DNA from: Caldithrix abyssi DSM 13497
GTDB taxonomy: Bacteria; Electryoneota; AABM5-125-24; Hatepunaeales; Hatepunaeaceae
DNA length: 64,000 nt
Direction of reading: 5' to 3'
NCBI GenBank assembly: GCA_945865405.1
Contig: CAMBDS010000002.1
Coordinates: 164,886 to 228,885 of the forward strand
This document shows positions 36,743 through 45,577 of this stretch, one piece after another. The translations under genes and the position numbers were made by a program. Each line of letters begins with the position of its first letter. The stretch's first letter is position 1. The notes below the pieces were generated by a model, which searched no databases, had not been told where the DNA came from, and saw only the letters and a list, made by a program, of their open reading frames with translations.

Positions 36743-37954
36743 TTGTTTGTATATCTATATTGTAGGGCTAATCTTTATCAATCAAACAAATCGTTCGGAA
36801 CCCATACGTCTGAAAACCTAAAAATAATCACCCACCCCAAACGCCGGACGCGAGCCCTTTTGTATTTTTTGATAGTGGCGGTGATTGTGTTCACGGCTGG
36901 TGCCGATTTTGTAGGCCAGCGACAGCTTGAGCCGATCTATCCATCTTATGCGCTCTCGAAGATGGGACGACTCAGCGATTACCTGCCGTCGTTGCGGGAT
37001 TCGGATGGGGACAGCGACCTCTACTTTTTCAACGGCAGAGAACCGGGCGGGACGCTGTTCATTATCGGCGGCACTCATCCGAACGAACCGGCTGGCTTCA
37101 TGTCGGCGGTGATACTGGTCGAAAATCTGCAAGTGCAGAAAGGCAGGGTCATCGTTTTGCCAAGAGGGAACGCATCAGGATTTACAGCTACCGAGCCTCA
37201 GGAAGCTTTCCCCGGCACATTCCAGATCGTTAATAGAGCCGGTAAGGAGCGCTCCTTCCGTGTCGGTTCAAGGTTTTCCAATATCCTCGAAGGTTGGCCC
37301 GACCCGATCATCTACCGGCATTACCCTTCCGGGCAAGTCCTTTCGGGTGCGGAGACTCGCAACCTGAACCGCGCTTATCCAGGGCGAGCCGACGGGACGC
37401 TTACCGAACGAATGGCTTATGCCATCACAGAGGTCGTCAGGAAGGAGAGTGTCGATCTGGCGATTGACCTCCACGAGGCTGCCCCTGAGTACCCCGTCAT
37501 CAACGCCATCGTCGCGCACGAACGGGCTATGGACATTGCCGCTTTGGCGACTGTTGACTTGCAATTGGAGGGTTTGGAGTTCAATCTGGAGCCTTCACCG
37601 ACCAACTTTCATGGCTTGATCCATCGCGAAATGGGTGACAACACCGGCGCAAGAGTGCTGCTGTTCGAATCGGCAGGAGCACTTCAAGGCAGGTTGCGCG
37701 GAGCGACCAACGCCGAACTAATCTTGAAGAGCGTCGATCCGTTTTACATCAAGGCTGGCGAACTTGGCAAGCTTAGGGTCCCGTTCCCGAAAGAAGGCAT
37801 CCCGCTTGAAATCAGGACAGGGAGGCATTTGGCGGGGATTGCTGCTGTCTGCCGGACGATGGGGGACTTTGAGCCGGAACGCGCAATAGCTTACTCAAAC
37901 ATCCCAAGCTATGCGGAACTTCAGGAACACGGGATCGGCTTTTACTTACAATAG
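36743..37954 (+). CDS. succinylglutamate desuccinylase/aspartoacylase-family (M14-like) protein
   Basis: Zinc hydrolase fold: FIIGGTHPNEPAGFMSA carries the His and Glu ligands, ETRNLNRAYPG the substrate-binding Arg/Asn, and AIDLHEAAPEYP the later His; LLFESAGA holds the catalytic Glu region. A membrane segment at about residues 36-55 (ALLYFLIVAVIVFTAGADF) acts as signal or anchor, so the enzyme is periplasmic. The frame opens at TTG 36743 without a good ribosome site and the true start may be up to 38 codons later. It precedes a DUF6305-like gene and an ABC-2 permease gene. Confidence 0.8.
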   Translation: MFVYLYCRANLYQSNKSFGTHTSENLKIITHPKRRTRALLYFLIVAVIVFTAGADFVGQRQLEPIYPSYALSKMGRLSDYLPSLRDSDGDSDLYFFNGREPGGTLFIIGGTHPNEPAGFMSAVILVENLQVQKGRVIVLPRGNASGFTATEPQEAFPGTFQIVNRAGKERSFRVGSRFSNILEGWPDPIIYRHYPSGQVLSGAETRNLNRAYPGRADGTLTERMAYAITEVVRKESVDLAIDLHEAAPEYPVINAIVAHERAMDIAALATVDLQLEGLEFNLEPSPTNFHGLIHREMGDNTGARVLLFESAGALQGRLRGATNAELILKSVDPFYIKAGELGKLRVPFPKEGIPLEIRTGRHLAGIAAVCRTMGDFEPERAIAYSNIPSYAELQEHGIGFYLQ

Positions 37955-37991
37955 CTTTATCAAATTCTCAGAAAACGGAGTCATTACGAAC

Positions 37992-38591
37992 GTGCAACTA
38001 CGCAAAATCCTCTTCTCAATCACGTCAGGCTTGTTAGCCGCTACTCTTTCGACTACGGCTCTCTTCGCTGAAGAGCCCGCTTCCGCGCCAACGGTGTTTT
38101 CCCAACCTACCCTGCTGACGTCTTGCGGTCAGGCAGCAGACGTGCTGATGCTGAAAGGTCTTTGCGGAAGGGCTGGCGTCGATATAAAGTACCGCCCCTA
38201 TGCGACTGCCGACAGCCTCGCTGACATCAAGAGCATCATCCTCGTAGCAGGAGCATCTTCCAAGGGCCTCGGCGCGGCGAAAGTCGATGCCGGAGGCGAG
38301 GAAGCCCGCGTCAAGAAATTACTTGCAGCCGCCAAAAAAGCAAAAATCCCGGTCGTGATGTTTCACGTCGGGACGGACGCCCGGCGCGGAGCGCTCTCCG
38401 ACCCGTTCAACAAGATCGCTGCCGACGGCGCGGACATTATCGTTGTCGCCAAAGGTGGTGACGACGACGGCTTTTTCAAGAAAATCGCCGACTCGCGCAA
38501 GGTTCGCTACATCCCGATGGAGAACACAGCGGGAGCGTTGATTGTGCTAAATGAGTTGTATCCCAAGGCCAAACCTGCGGTAATGAAGTAG
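37992..38591 (+). CDS. exported DUF6305-like protein
   Basis: About 199 residues from GTG 37992 (VQLRKILFSITSGLLAAT, signal peptide cleaved near LFAEE). The mature domain reads LLTSCGQAADVLMLKGLCGRAG, ILVAGASSKGLGAAKVDAG, VVMFHVGTDARRGALSDPF and IIVVAKGGDDDGFFKKIA, which resembles the DUF6305 family as I recall it. The frame is open back to 37911 within the previous gene, but the signal peptide decides for the later start. It looks like a periplasmic binding or sensing protein; function unknown. Confidence 0.75.
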   Translation: MQLRKILFSITSGLLAATLSTTALFAEEPASAPTVFSQPTLLTSCGQAADVLMLKGLCGRAGVDIKYRPYATADSLADIKSIILVAGASSKGLGAAKVDAGGEEARVKKLLAAAKKAKIPVVMFHVGTDARRGALSDPFNKIAADGADIIVVAKGGDDDGFFKKIADSRKVRYIPMENTAGALIVLNELYPKAKPAVMK

Positions 38592-38616
38592 CAATTTCAT
38601 CAAATCAGATACCTAA

Positions 38617-39486
38617 ATGAACGAAACAACAGAACATACACCTCACCGCATTGGGTCGCGCCCTGAGAGTTTCCTCCAGATCGCTGCTTACTTCATCCGC
38701 GTGACGCTCGCTCGCGCTTATGTTCGGGTCATCGGTGGTCAGCGGGAGCTGTCGTGGATTCTCGGCGACACACTCCTGCCATTCCTTAGCGTTGCCGCCT
38801 ACGTGATGGTTTACAAGGCGATGGGCGCACCGGACGAATACACAGGTTTTGTGGTGCTTGGAGGTATCCTCGTCACGTTCTGGATGCACATGATCTGGTC
38901 GATGGGGATGCAGCTTTTTTGGGAGAAGGAGGTCGGCAATCTTGAGCGGTTTCTGATGACGCCGATGCCGAGGTCGGGGCTGATGCTGGGGATGGCGGTG
39001 GGGGGAATCTGGATGACGATGACGCGGGCAATTTTGATATATGTTGCGGCGAAGTTACTCTTCAAGATCGAGTTTAAAGTCACCGAGCCGTGGATGGCTT
39101 TGGCGGTGTTCCTTGCGACGATGGCAGCACTCTACGGGATGGGGATGACGCTGGCGAGCCTTTTCTTCATGGCCGGGCGAGGCGTTTTTTACGGTCTCGG
39201 CATTATGACAGAACCGATGTTCTTTCTCGGTGGGTTTTACTTCCCGGTGAAGCACCTCGGGATGTTCGCCGCGGCTGGTTGCGCGCTTATTCCGACGACG
39301 TTGGGGCTTGACGCTCTTCGCCAAACGATGTTGGGTGCTTATGACTCCGGGTTGTTGCCGCCGTTGGTCGAGTTCTGGATCCTGGTCGGCATGGCGATAG
39401 TGTTTACAGCCGTCTCAGTCTATGCCGTGGATAAGCTTGAGCAGCTCGGGCGGGAACGAGGGAAGTTGGTGCTACGGAATCAGTGA
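38617..39486 (+). CDS. ABC-2-type transporter permease
   Basis: 289 residues with six hydrophobic segments and the ABC-2 membrane features (LGDTLLPFLSVAAYVMVYKAMG, EKEVGNLERFLMTPMPRSGLMLG, FFLGGFYFPVKHLGMFAAAGCALIPTT). It follows the DUF6305-like gene by 25 bases. No ATPase gene is adjacent; the next gene is an ORF6N protein, so the ATP-binding partner must be encoded elsewhere. Exported substrate unknown. Confidence 0.82.
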   Translation: MNETTEHTPHRIGSRPESFLQIAAYFIRVTLARAYVRVIGGQRELSWILGDTLLPFLSVAAYVMVYKAMGAPDEYTGFVVLGGILVTFWMHMIWSMGMQLFWEKEVGNLERFLMTPMPRSGLMLGMAVGGIWMTMTRAILIYVAAKLLFKIEFKVTEPWMALAVFLATMAALYGMGMTLASLFFMAGRGVFYGLGIMTEPMFFLGGFYFPVKHLGMFAAAGCALIPTTLGLDALRQTMLGAYDSGLLPPLVEFWILVGMAIVFTAVSVYAVDKLEQLGRERGKLVLRNQ

Positions 39487-39511
39487 GTAATAAATATCCA
39501 AGGTTTAACAC

Positions 39512-40078
39512 TTGATGTCGCAAAATGCGGCAACCTCAAGCGATTCAAAATCTGCGGTAAATAACCAAAGTGACGCCTTACTGTCGATGGATCGCATAGG
39601 AGGCCATATATTCACACTGCGGGGTAAGAAGGTCTTGCTCGATTTGGACCTCGCCACTCTATATGGCGTCACACATAAAAGACTACGGGAACAAGTCAGG
39701 CGAAATCCTATGCGCTTTCCAGAAGATTTCATATTCCAACTGACGAAATCAGAGGTAAGCGAGGTTGCCGCAAAATGCGGCAACCCTCCCGAACTGAAGT
39801 ATTCTCCCAATTTACCCTACGCCTTCACCGAGCACGGCGCGATTATGGCCGCGAGCGTTCTGAACAGCGAGCGAGCAGTAGCCGTGAGTGTCTATGTGGT
39901 AAGGGCTTTCGTCCGCTTGCGCGAGATCGTCTCCACGACGCGGGAGCTTGACGCGAAAATGAACGAGCTTGAGCGACGCGTCACCGGCCATGACGACCAG
40001 ATCAATGCGCTCGTTGCTGCGATAAAGCAATTGATGACACATCCGGCACCGGAAAAGAAGGGGAAGATAGGGTTTTGA
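39512..40078 (+). CDS. ORF6N-domain (KilA-N-like) DNA-binding protein
   Basis: 188 residues. The ORF6N domain is clear: IFTLRGKKVLLDLDLATLYGV, LREQVRRNPMRFPEDFIFQLT, then LPYAFTEHGAIMAASVLNSERAVAVSVYVVRAFVRLRE, followed by a coiled coil (about 145-175). The family is of phage origin and common as stray chromosomal copies. Its start region and residue ~87 are both encoded by CGCAAAATGCGGCAACC, see the repeat entry. Two ATG codons near 39512 are possible. It overlaps the next gene by TTGA. Confidence 0.85.
   Translation: MMSQNAATSSDSKSAVNNQSDALLSMDRIGGHIFTLRGKKVLLDLDLATLYGVTHKRLREQVRRNPMRFPEDFIFQLTKSEVSEVAAKCGNPPELKYSPNLPYAFTEHGAIMAASVLNSERAVAVSVYVVRAFVRLREIVSTTRELDAKMNELERRVTGHDDQINALVAAIKQLMTHPAPEKKGKIGF
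39519..39785. repeat. 17-base direct repeat within the ORF6N gene, one copy a perfect hairpin
   Basis: CGCAAAATGCGGCAACC occurs at 39519-39535 (codons 3-8) and 39769-39785. The second copy is the right part of GGTTGCCGCA-AAA-TGCGGCAACC (39763-39785), a 10-base stem. The first copy is also within a looser inverted repeat CTTGA...TCAAG (39511-39540). Confidence 0.8.
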
Positions 40079-41049
40079 AAGCCATTACCACACCGAGCTA
40101 TGGTTCTCCGGATGTCCTTCGCTATGAGGAGATCCCAAAGCCTTCACCAAAGCCAAATGAGGTCCTCGTCCGGGTTAGCGCCTCAGTCGTCGGACCGGCA
40201 GACTGCGCCTTCCGCAAAGGCGAGCCTTTCATCGTCAAGCTGATCTATGGCCTGTCAAAGCCGAAGTTCGCCGTCCTTGGTGCCGAGTTCGCCGGGGTAG
40301 TGGAGGAGGTTGGCAGCAAGGCGAACCTGTTCAAGAAAGGTGACCGGGTCTTTGGCCTCAGTGCCGATACGTTTGGGGCTCACGCGGAATATCTCTGCCT
40401 GCCCGAGAGTAAGGTAGTAGCGGTCCTGCCTGAGAAAATCTCGTTTGAGGAGGGAGTTTCGATACTTGACGGAGGACTTACAGCGCTGACGTTCCTGCAC
40501 GATGTGGCAAAAGTGAATGCCGGGCAAAAGGTGCTGATTAACGGCGCATCGGGGGCTGTTGGAATTTATGGCGTGCAGATGGCGAAACTCCTCGGAGCGG
40601 AGGTGACCGGGGTCTGCAGTGGAGCAAATTCAGAGCTTGTCAAGGCAAATGGTGCCGATAGCGTCATCGATTACACCAGACAGGATTTTACCAGTAGTGA
40701 AAATAGTTATGATGTCATATTCGATGCAGTTGGGAAAAGTTCGTTTTCAAAATGCAAAATGGCACTAAAGCCGGGTGGCATCTATCTGACGACCGTGCCG
40801 ACTGGTGCGATAATCTTCGATATGCTGATGACCTCTATCGGTGGAGGGAAGAAAGCAAGGTTTGCAACCGCAGGACTTATGCAGAATAAAGCAAATCTGG
40901 AATATGTCTCTAAACTCTTTCTCGATGGGCATCTGAAGCCTGTCATCGATCGTCGGTACAAGCTCGAGCAAACTGCTGAAGCGCATCGTTACGTCGAGAC
41001 GGAGCGGAAGCGTGGGAATGTCGTTTTAAATATCGGGGGGGAGAATTGA
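40075..41049 (+). CDS. medium-chain dehydrogenase/reductase, quinone-oxidoreductase type
   Basis: NAD(P)H-dependent zinc-independent MDR. KAITTPSYGSPDVLRYEEIPKP is the usual opening, then ADCAFRKGEPF, LGAEFAGVVEEVG, GDRVFGL and the Rossmann motif VLINGASGAVGIYGVQMAKLLGAEVTGVCS. Start is TTG, overlapping the ORF6N stop. Length 324 is standard. Tandem paralogue of the following gene. Confidence 0.88.
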   Translation: MKAITTPSYGSPDVLRYEEIPKPSPKPNEVLVRVSASVVGPADCAFRKGEPFIVKLIYGLSKPKFAVLGAEFAGVVEEVGSKANLFKKGDRVFGLSADTFGAHAEYLCLPESKVVAVLPEKISFEEGVSILDGGLTALTFLHDVAKVNAGQKVLINGASGAVGIYGVQMAKLLGAEVTGVCSGANSELVKANGADSVIDYTRQDFTSSENSYDVIFDAVGKSSFSKCKMALKPGGIYLTTVPTGAIIFDMLMTSIGGGKKARFATAGLMQNKANLEYVSKLFLDGHLKPVIDRRYKLEQTAEAHRYVETERKRGNVVLNIGGEN

Positions 41050-42023
41050 AAGCGTTTGTATATCACAACTACGGCTCGGCTGATGTTTTGAAATTCGATG
41101 AGGTCGAAAAGCCTGCCCCAAAAGATGATGAAGTCCTGATAAAAGTTGTCGCGGCTTCAATAAATGCTTATGACTGGCGGCTGATGACAGCGAACCCGGC
41201 AATGGTAAGGCTTATGGGCGTAGGCTTCTTCCAACCCAAGAATAAGATTCTGGGGGCAGATGTGGCAGGGGTGGTGGAAGCAGTTGGAAAGGATGTGAAG
41301 AGTTTTAAGCCTGGCGATGAGGTGTTCGGTGATCTCTCCTACTGTGGGAATGGGGCTTTTGCCGAATACGCCTGCGCGGAGGAAAAATATCTTGCCTCCA
41401 AGCCGCCTAAAATGCAATTTGCTGATGCGGCCGCGCTGCCGATGGCGGCGAACACGGCGTTGCAGGGACTCCGCGATACAGCGCAGATAAAAGCCGGGCA
41501 GAATGTATTGATCTACGGCGCATCGGGAGGGGTTGGGACATTTGCAGTGCAAGTGGCGAAACACTTTCAGGCTGAGGTGACGGCGGTGTGCAGCACGCCG
41601 AAGGTCGAAATGGTGAAGGGGCTTGGCGCAGACATTGTCATAGATTACAAGACGACTGATTTTGCAAAGCATAATGGCCGATATGATATTGTCATGGGCG
41701 TAAATGGACATGTGCCGCTTGCAGTGTACAAAAGGATGCTTAATCCTAGAGGAATTTACCTGATGGCAGGCGGCAACAGCAAGCAGTTATTCGAGGCGAT
41801 CCTTTTGGGTCAACTGACGTTTGCTTATAGTGGTAAGCGGATGGCGCTGGTTTCGTCGAAGCCTAACTCGGGCGATCTGACGAAACTCGCCGAAATGTGC
41901 GAGGCAGGCAGCTTGAAGCCGGTTATCGACCGCAAGTACCCGCTCGAACAACTTCCTGACGCGATTCGCTATGTCGAGGCGGGTCACGCGGCAGGGAAAG
42001 TGGTTGTGGAGGTGGGAGGGTAG
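41046..42023 (+). CDS. medium-chain dehydrogenase/reductase, second tandem copy
   Basis: Same fold as the preceding product: KAFVYHNYGSADVLKFDEVEKP, INAYDWRLMTANP, LGADVAGVVEAVG, VLIYGASGGVGTFAVQVAKHF and DGRYDI-like NGRYDIVMGVNGH. TTG start, overlapping the previous stop by TTGA, so both are translated as a coupled pair. Similarity between the two is partial, indicating an old duplication. Substrates unknown. Confidence 0.88.
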   Translation: MKAFVYHNYGSADVLKFDEVEKPAPKDDEVLIKVVAASINAYDWRLMTANPAMVRLMGVGFFQPKNKILGADVAGVVEAVGKDVKSFKPGDEVFGDLSYCGNGAFAEYACAEEKYLASKPPKMQFADAAALPMAANTALQGLRDTAQIKAGQNVLIYGASGGVGTFAVQVAKHFQAEVTAVCSTPKVEMVKGLGADIVIDYKTTDFAKHNGRYDIVMGVNGHVPLAVYKRMLNPRGIYLMAGGNSKQLFEAILLGQLTFAYSGKRMALVSSKPNSGDLTKLAEMCEAGSLKPVIDRKYPLEQLPDAIRYVEAGHAAGKVVVEVGG

Positions 42024-42062
42024 GAATCACATCGCGTAGAGCCTGCCCCTGCGAAAGCAGAG

Positions 42063-42111
42063 GTCGGGCATCCTGCCCGACAAAGATCGGTACGACAGAC
42101 TTTAGTCTGTC
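42063..42111. repeat. two intergenic hairpins, including a perfect GACAGACT copy
   Basis: GTCGGGCA/TGCCCGAC with loop TCC (42063-42081) and GACAGACT-TT-AGTCTGTC (42094-42111). They fill the gap between the dehydrogenase pair and the exported protein gene at 42134. Confidence 0.75.
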
Positions 42112-42133
42112 ACCTTAGAAACAAGAGCTTTTA

Positions 42134-42955
42134 TTGAAGACATTCACAGCTATTTTACTAGCAGGAATCAGCGTAATTGCTGGATTCCATCCTTCTTTCG
42201 CCCAAACAGACACGATCTTTGCGAGCTATACCTACACGATGGGCGACAACGACACCAAGTCCGACGCACGTCAGAAATGCTTACTATATGCGAAACGGGA
42301 ATGTCTTGAGAAAGCTGGGACCTTCGTTCACAGCGAATTGAGCATCAGGAAAGAGGAGCGAATGGATGGCTCAGAGTCTATTTACTTCGAGGAGCTGACC
42401 AAACAGGAGCTCTCAACTTTTACCGGCGCGTTTGTGAAGGTTGATATTGTGTCGGAACAATTTGCCTATTCGGGTGAGACAATGGCTCTTACGATCAAGG
42501 TCAAAGCCATTGTGAATGTTGATTCTATTCAAGATCAAATTCTTGCGCTCAGGCAGGACAAGGAACTCCAACAGCAGGTGAAAGGGCAACAAGAGAAGTT
42601 GTTGGCTATGGAAGGACAGTTTGTAGAGATAGAGAACAAGTTGACCGAAATGAATGATCGACCCACACCACAAGATTGGTTGAATTGGTATAACAGTCTC
42701 ACATTCAGCAAATACTCAACTTTGTTCGAGTATGAGATGGAGGATAGGGTGAAAATATGGCCAAGTGATATGAACGGAAGACTACACTGGCTTCAAACTA
42801 AAAGCGAGCTACATGGGATTGCGAATTCCCACGGCGTGATATTTTGGATAATACCTGGACAGGCTTTTGGAACTATGAGTCCTGGAAAATCGGACGTTAA
42901 TTGGCTATGGGATCATAAACAAAAAGGCAAGAGATTAATCGCCGTATTGGATTGA
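42134..42955 (+). CDS. exported protein with an LPP20/FlgT-N-like domain and coiled coil
   Basis: 273 residues, TTG start, signal peptide cleaved after PSFAQ. Residues 25-130 (ASYTYTMGDNDTKSDARQKCLLYAKRECLEKAGTFV...LTIKVKAIVNV) resemble the LPP20/FlgT-N-like domain that often precedes repeats in exported proteins. Residues 135-185 are a Gln/Leu-rich coiled coil, and the C-terminal 90 residues are unrecognised. Function unknown. Confidence 0.65.
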   Translation: MKTFTAILLAGISVIAGFHPSFAQTDTIFASYTYTMGDNDTKSDARQKCLLYAKRECLEKAGTFVHSELSIRKEERMDGSESIYFEELTKQELSTFTGAFVKVDIVSEQFAYSGETMALTIKVKAIVNVDSIQDQILALRQDKELQQQVKGQQEKLLAMEGQFVEIENKLTEMNDRPTPQDWLNWYNSLTFSKYSTLFEYEMEDRVKIWPSDMNGRLHWLQTKSELHGIANSHGVIFWIIPGQAFGTMSPGKSDVNWLWDHKQKGKRLIAVLD

Positions 42956-43062
42956 TTTTACAGATCCGATTGCAAGATTGGCATTCGATAAATCTAACAG
43001 CAAGTTTCGCAGAATACACAGTTCAATCCTGAAATCCGCTTAAGCTACTGGTCTGTAGCTTT

Positions 43063-43346
43063 TTACAAGCTAACTGCAGTTTGTTTCTTTTGAACCGTCT
43101 TCCGCGGCTGTTTCGGTTTGGTCAGGCTAACATGCACTTCAACCCCGAGTGCATCGGCGATCCTCAACAACATTGAACGAGAAAGCTTGGAGTTTGCTCC
43201 TCTTTCAATCTTTTCAGGGTTTCAGGAGATACTTTTGCAACATCTGAGAGTCGCTCGATGGAAAGATTTTCGTTCGTTCGGAATGTAGCGATCTGGAGTC
43301 CTACAGTCGGACGCCAATTATTTTCAGTATTTTTGATTCGATTCAT
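43063..43346 (-). pseudogene. frameshifted XRE-type helix-turn-helix regulator (antitoxin-like)
   Basis: Reading from ATG 43346, the frame gives NWRPTVGLQIATFRTNENLSIERLSDVAKVSPETLKRL and then goes wrong; shifting by one base near 43215-43220 restores KIERGANSKLSRSMLLRIADALGVEVHVSLTKP to a stop at 43063. The total of 284 bases is one short of a multiple of three, as expected for a single lost base, most likely an A in the run before AGATTGAAAG. The reconstructed 94-residue protein is an HTH_XRE antitoxin-like regulator. A homopolymer sequencing error is equally possible. Confidence 0.75.
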
Positions 43347-43413
43347 TCTTCCTCCAATTTGGTTAGAGTCAATATAAGAGCTTAGGTACCCTTAGTCAAT
43401 TCAGAGAACTCCA

Positions 43414-43638
43414 ATGTCAGAAACAACCACAACTACTCGTCCCCGTCCCCGCCCGAAATTCATTACCAATGAAAAAGGCAGGAGGACAGCCGTGATCCTT
43501 GATTTTGAGACCTACCAAAGGCTCATGCGAATTCAAGAAGACAAGCTGGACAACCACCTGATCGATGAAACAATTGGTCAGGAGACTTATCCTCTCGAAG
43601 AAGTTCTTCGGGAAGAAGACCTTCGACGGAAATGCTAA
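43414..43638 (+). CDS. type II antitoxin, Phd/YefM- or RelB-like
   Basis: 74 residues with the pattern FITNEKGRRTAVILDFETYQRLM typical of short antitoxins, then an acidic helical tail (DETIGQETYPLEEVLREEDL) that would bind the toxin. The first dozen residues are Thr/Arg/Pro-rich. The toxin gene begins directly after the TAA. Confidence 0.82.
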   Translation: MSETTTTTRPRPRPKFITNEKGRRTAVILDFETYQRLMRIQEDKLDNHLIDETIGQETYPLEEVLREEDLRRKC

Positions 43639-43893
43639 TTGTATCGCGTCGAATTAGTTAATCGGGCTCGGAAAGATCTTCGTGCGCTATCGAATCCGTT
43701 ATATGATCGAATTCGAGTTGCGCTCCTCTCGCTTGCAACAAATCCGTTTAAGCCCGGTCATATCAAACTGACCGAGTACGAGAATCGCTACCGGATTCGG
43801 GTCGGCGATTGGCGCATCCTTTACTCGATAGACGATCAAACCCGTATGGTAACCGTTCATCGCATCGCTCACCTTAGCGACGCTTACGAATAA
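43639..43893 (+). CDS. relE: RelE/ParE-family toxin
   Basis: 84 residues starting at TTG immediately after the antitoxin stop. YRVELVNRARKDLRALSNPLYDRI, then LTEYENRYRIRVGDWRILYSIDD and VTVHRIAHLSDAYE are the RelE fold, with the basic residues expected of the ribosome-dependent mRNA interferases (Arg in RYRIRVGDWRI and in HRIAH). With the upstream antitoxin it forms a complete pair, 18 bases ahead of the methylmalonyl-CoA mutase gene. Confidence 0.88.
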   Translation: MYRVELVNRARKDLRALSNPLYDRIRVALLSLATNPFKPGHIKLTEYENRYRIRVGDWRILYSIDDQTRMVTVHRIAHLSDAYE

Positions 43894-43911
43894 TTTGGAG
43901 ATCAAATAACC

Positions 43912-45564
43912 ATGTCCGATAAACCCACATCCCGCGCCCAATGGCAGGCCGAATACGCCGCCGCAAAGACGCGCAACGACCAACTCTTCACCACCGTCTC
44001 ATCTGCCGACGTGAAGCCGCTCGTTTCGCCCGAAGACGTTAAAAACTGGGACCCCGAAGAGAAAATCGGCTACCCGGGCCAGTACCCCTACACCCGCGGC
44101 ATCCACCCCAACATGTACCGCGGCAAAGTCTGGACGATGCGCATGTTCTCCGGCTTCGCGACGCCTGAGGACACCAACCAGCGCTACAAGATGATCCTCG
44201 CCGGTGGCGGAACAGGCCTCTCGGTCGCCTTCGACCTGCCAACCCTGATGGGCCGCGACGCCGATGACCCGTGGTCAGAGGGCGAAGTCGGTCGCTGCGG
44301 CGTGGCGATCTCGTCCCTGCGCGACATGGAAGTCCTCTTCAGCGGCATTCCGATGGAGAAAGTCTCCACCTCGATGACGATCAACTCCCCCGCCGCGATC
44401 ATCTGGGCAATGTTCATCGCCGCCGCCGAAAAGCAAGGTGCCGACCGCAGCAAACTGCGCGGAACATGCCAGAACGACATCTTGAAGGAATACATCGCCC
44501 AGAAAGAGTACATCTTCCCCCCGGCTCCCTCCATGCGCCTCGTCGTCGATACCATCGAATACGCCGCCAAAGGGATGCCCGAGTGGAACCCCGTCTCGAT
44601 CTCCGGCTACCACATCCGCGAAGCCGGTTCGACCGCCGCGCAGGAACTTGCCTTCACACTGGCTGACGGGATGGCATATGTTGACGCCTCGCTCGAACGA
44701 GGGATGAAGATCGACGACTTCGCACCGAGGCTCTCTTTCTTCTTCAACGCCCACATCGACTTCTTTGAGGAGATCGCCAAATACCGCGCCGCAAGACGCA
44801 TCTGGGCACGCAAAATGCGCTACAAATACAAGTCCGACAGCCCCCGCTCGTGGATGCTGAGATTCCACACGCAGACTGCCGGATGCAGCCTTACCGCCCA
44901 ACAGCCCGAGAATAACATCGTCCGCACGGCTATCGAAGCCCTCGCCGGAGTGCTGGGCGGGACGCAGAGCCTCCATACCAACTCGATGGACGAAACGCTC
45001 GCCCTTCCGTCCGACAAGGCTGTCCTTATCGCACTGAGAACCCAGCAGATCCTCGCCTACGAGACCGGCGTCATCAACACCATCGACCCGTTCGGCGGCA
45101 GCTATTTCATGGAAGATTTGACCGACAAGATCGAAGCCGAAGCGGAGGAATACTTCGAGCGAATCGACGAGCAAGGAGGTGTCATTCCGGCAATCGAGAA
45201 CGGCTACTTCCAGCGCGAGCTTGCCAGAGCGGCTTACCGCCACCAGATGGAGCTTGAGAGTGGGAAGCGGAGGATGGTGGGTGTGAATGACTTTGTCGAG
45301 GCAAACGAGCAGATTGACATCCCGATCCTGAAAATCACCCCTGAGGTTGCCAGACATCAGGAGGCAGGCCTCGCCGAGGTTCGCCGTAAACGCGACCCGA
45401 AGGAAGTAAGACGCTGTCTCGACCGCCTGGCAGAGGTTGCTCACTCGAACGAGAACCACATGCCGACCCTGATCGAGTGCGCTCATGCGTACGTGACGCT
45501 CGGCGAGATGGTCACCGTGCTGAAGGATGCTTTTGGGGAGTATCGGGAAGCGGCGTTTTTTTAG
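43912..45564 (+). CDS. mcmA: methylmalonyl-CoA mutase, large (catalytic) subunit
   Basis: Adenosylcobalamin-dependent mutase interconverting methylmalonyl-CoA and succinyl-Co[69 protein letters not shown] and [25 protein letters not shown] are characteristic. At 550 residues it holds only the catalytic barrel; the B12-binding domain must be on a separate small subunit, not found in this window. Strong ribosome site TTGGAG. The gene is directly downstream of a RelBE pair and has markedly C-rich codon use in its first two thirds. Confidence 0.95.
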   Translation: MSDKPTSRAQWQAEYAAAKTRNDQLFTTVSSADVKPLVSPEDVKNWDPEEKIGYPGQYPYTRGIHPNMYRGKVWTMRMFSGFATPEDTNQRYKMILAGGGTGLSVAFDLPTLMGRDADDPWSEGEVGRCGVAISSLRDMEVLFSGIPMEKVSTSMTINSPAAIIWAMFIAAAEKQGADRSKLRGTCQNDILKEYIAQKEYIFPPAPSMRLVVDTIEYAAKGMPEWNPVSISGYHIREAGSTAAQELAFTLADGMAYVDASLERGMKIDDFAPRLSFFFNAHIDFFEEIAKYRAARRIWARKMRYKYKSDSPRSWMLRFHTQTAGCSLTAQQPENNIVRTAIEALAGVLGGTQSLHTNSMDETLALPSDKAVLIALRTQQILAYETGVINTIDPFGGSYFMEDLTDKIEAEAEEYFERIDEQGGVIPAIENGYFQRELARAAYRHQMELESGKRRMVGVNDFVEANEQIDIPILKITPEVARHQEAGLAEVRRKRDPKEVRRCLDRLAEVAHSNENHMPTLIECAHAYVTLGEMVTVLKDAFGEYREAAFF

Positions 45565-45577
45565 GAATAACGACTTC

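Noticed and set aside
44275..45486. 403-residue minus-strand frame
   Set aside because: Antisense to methylmalonyl-CoA mutase; no domain and no ribosome site.
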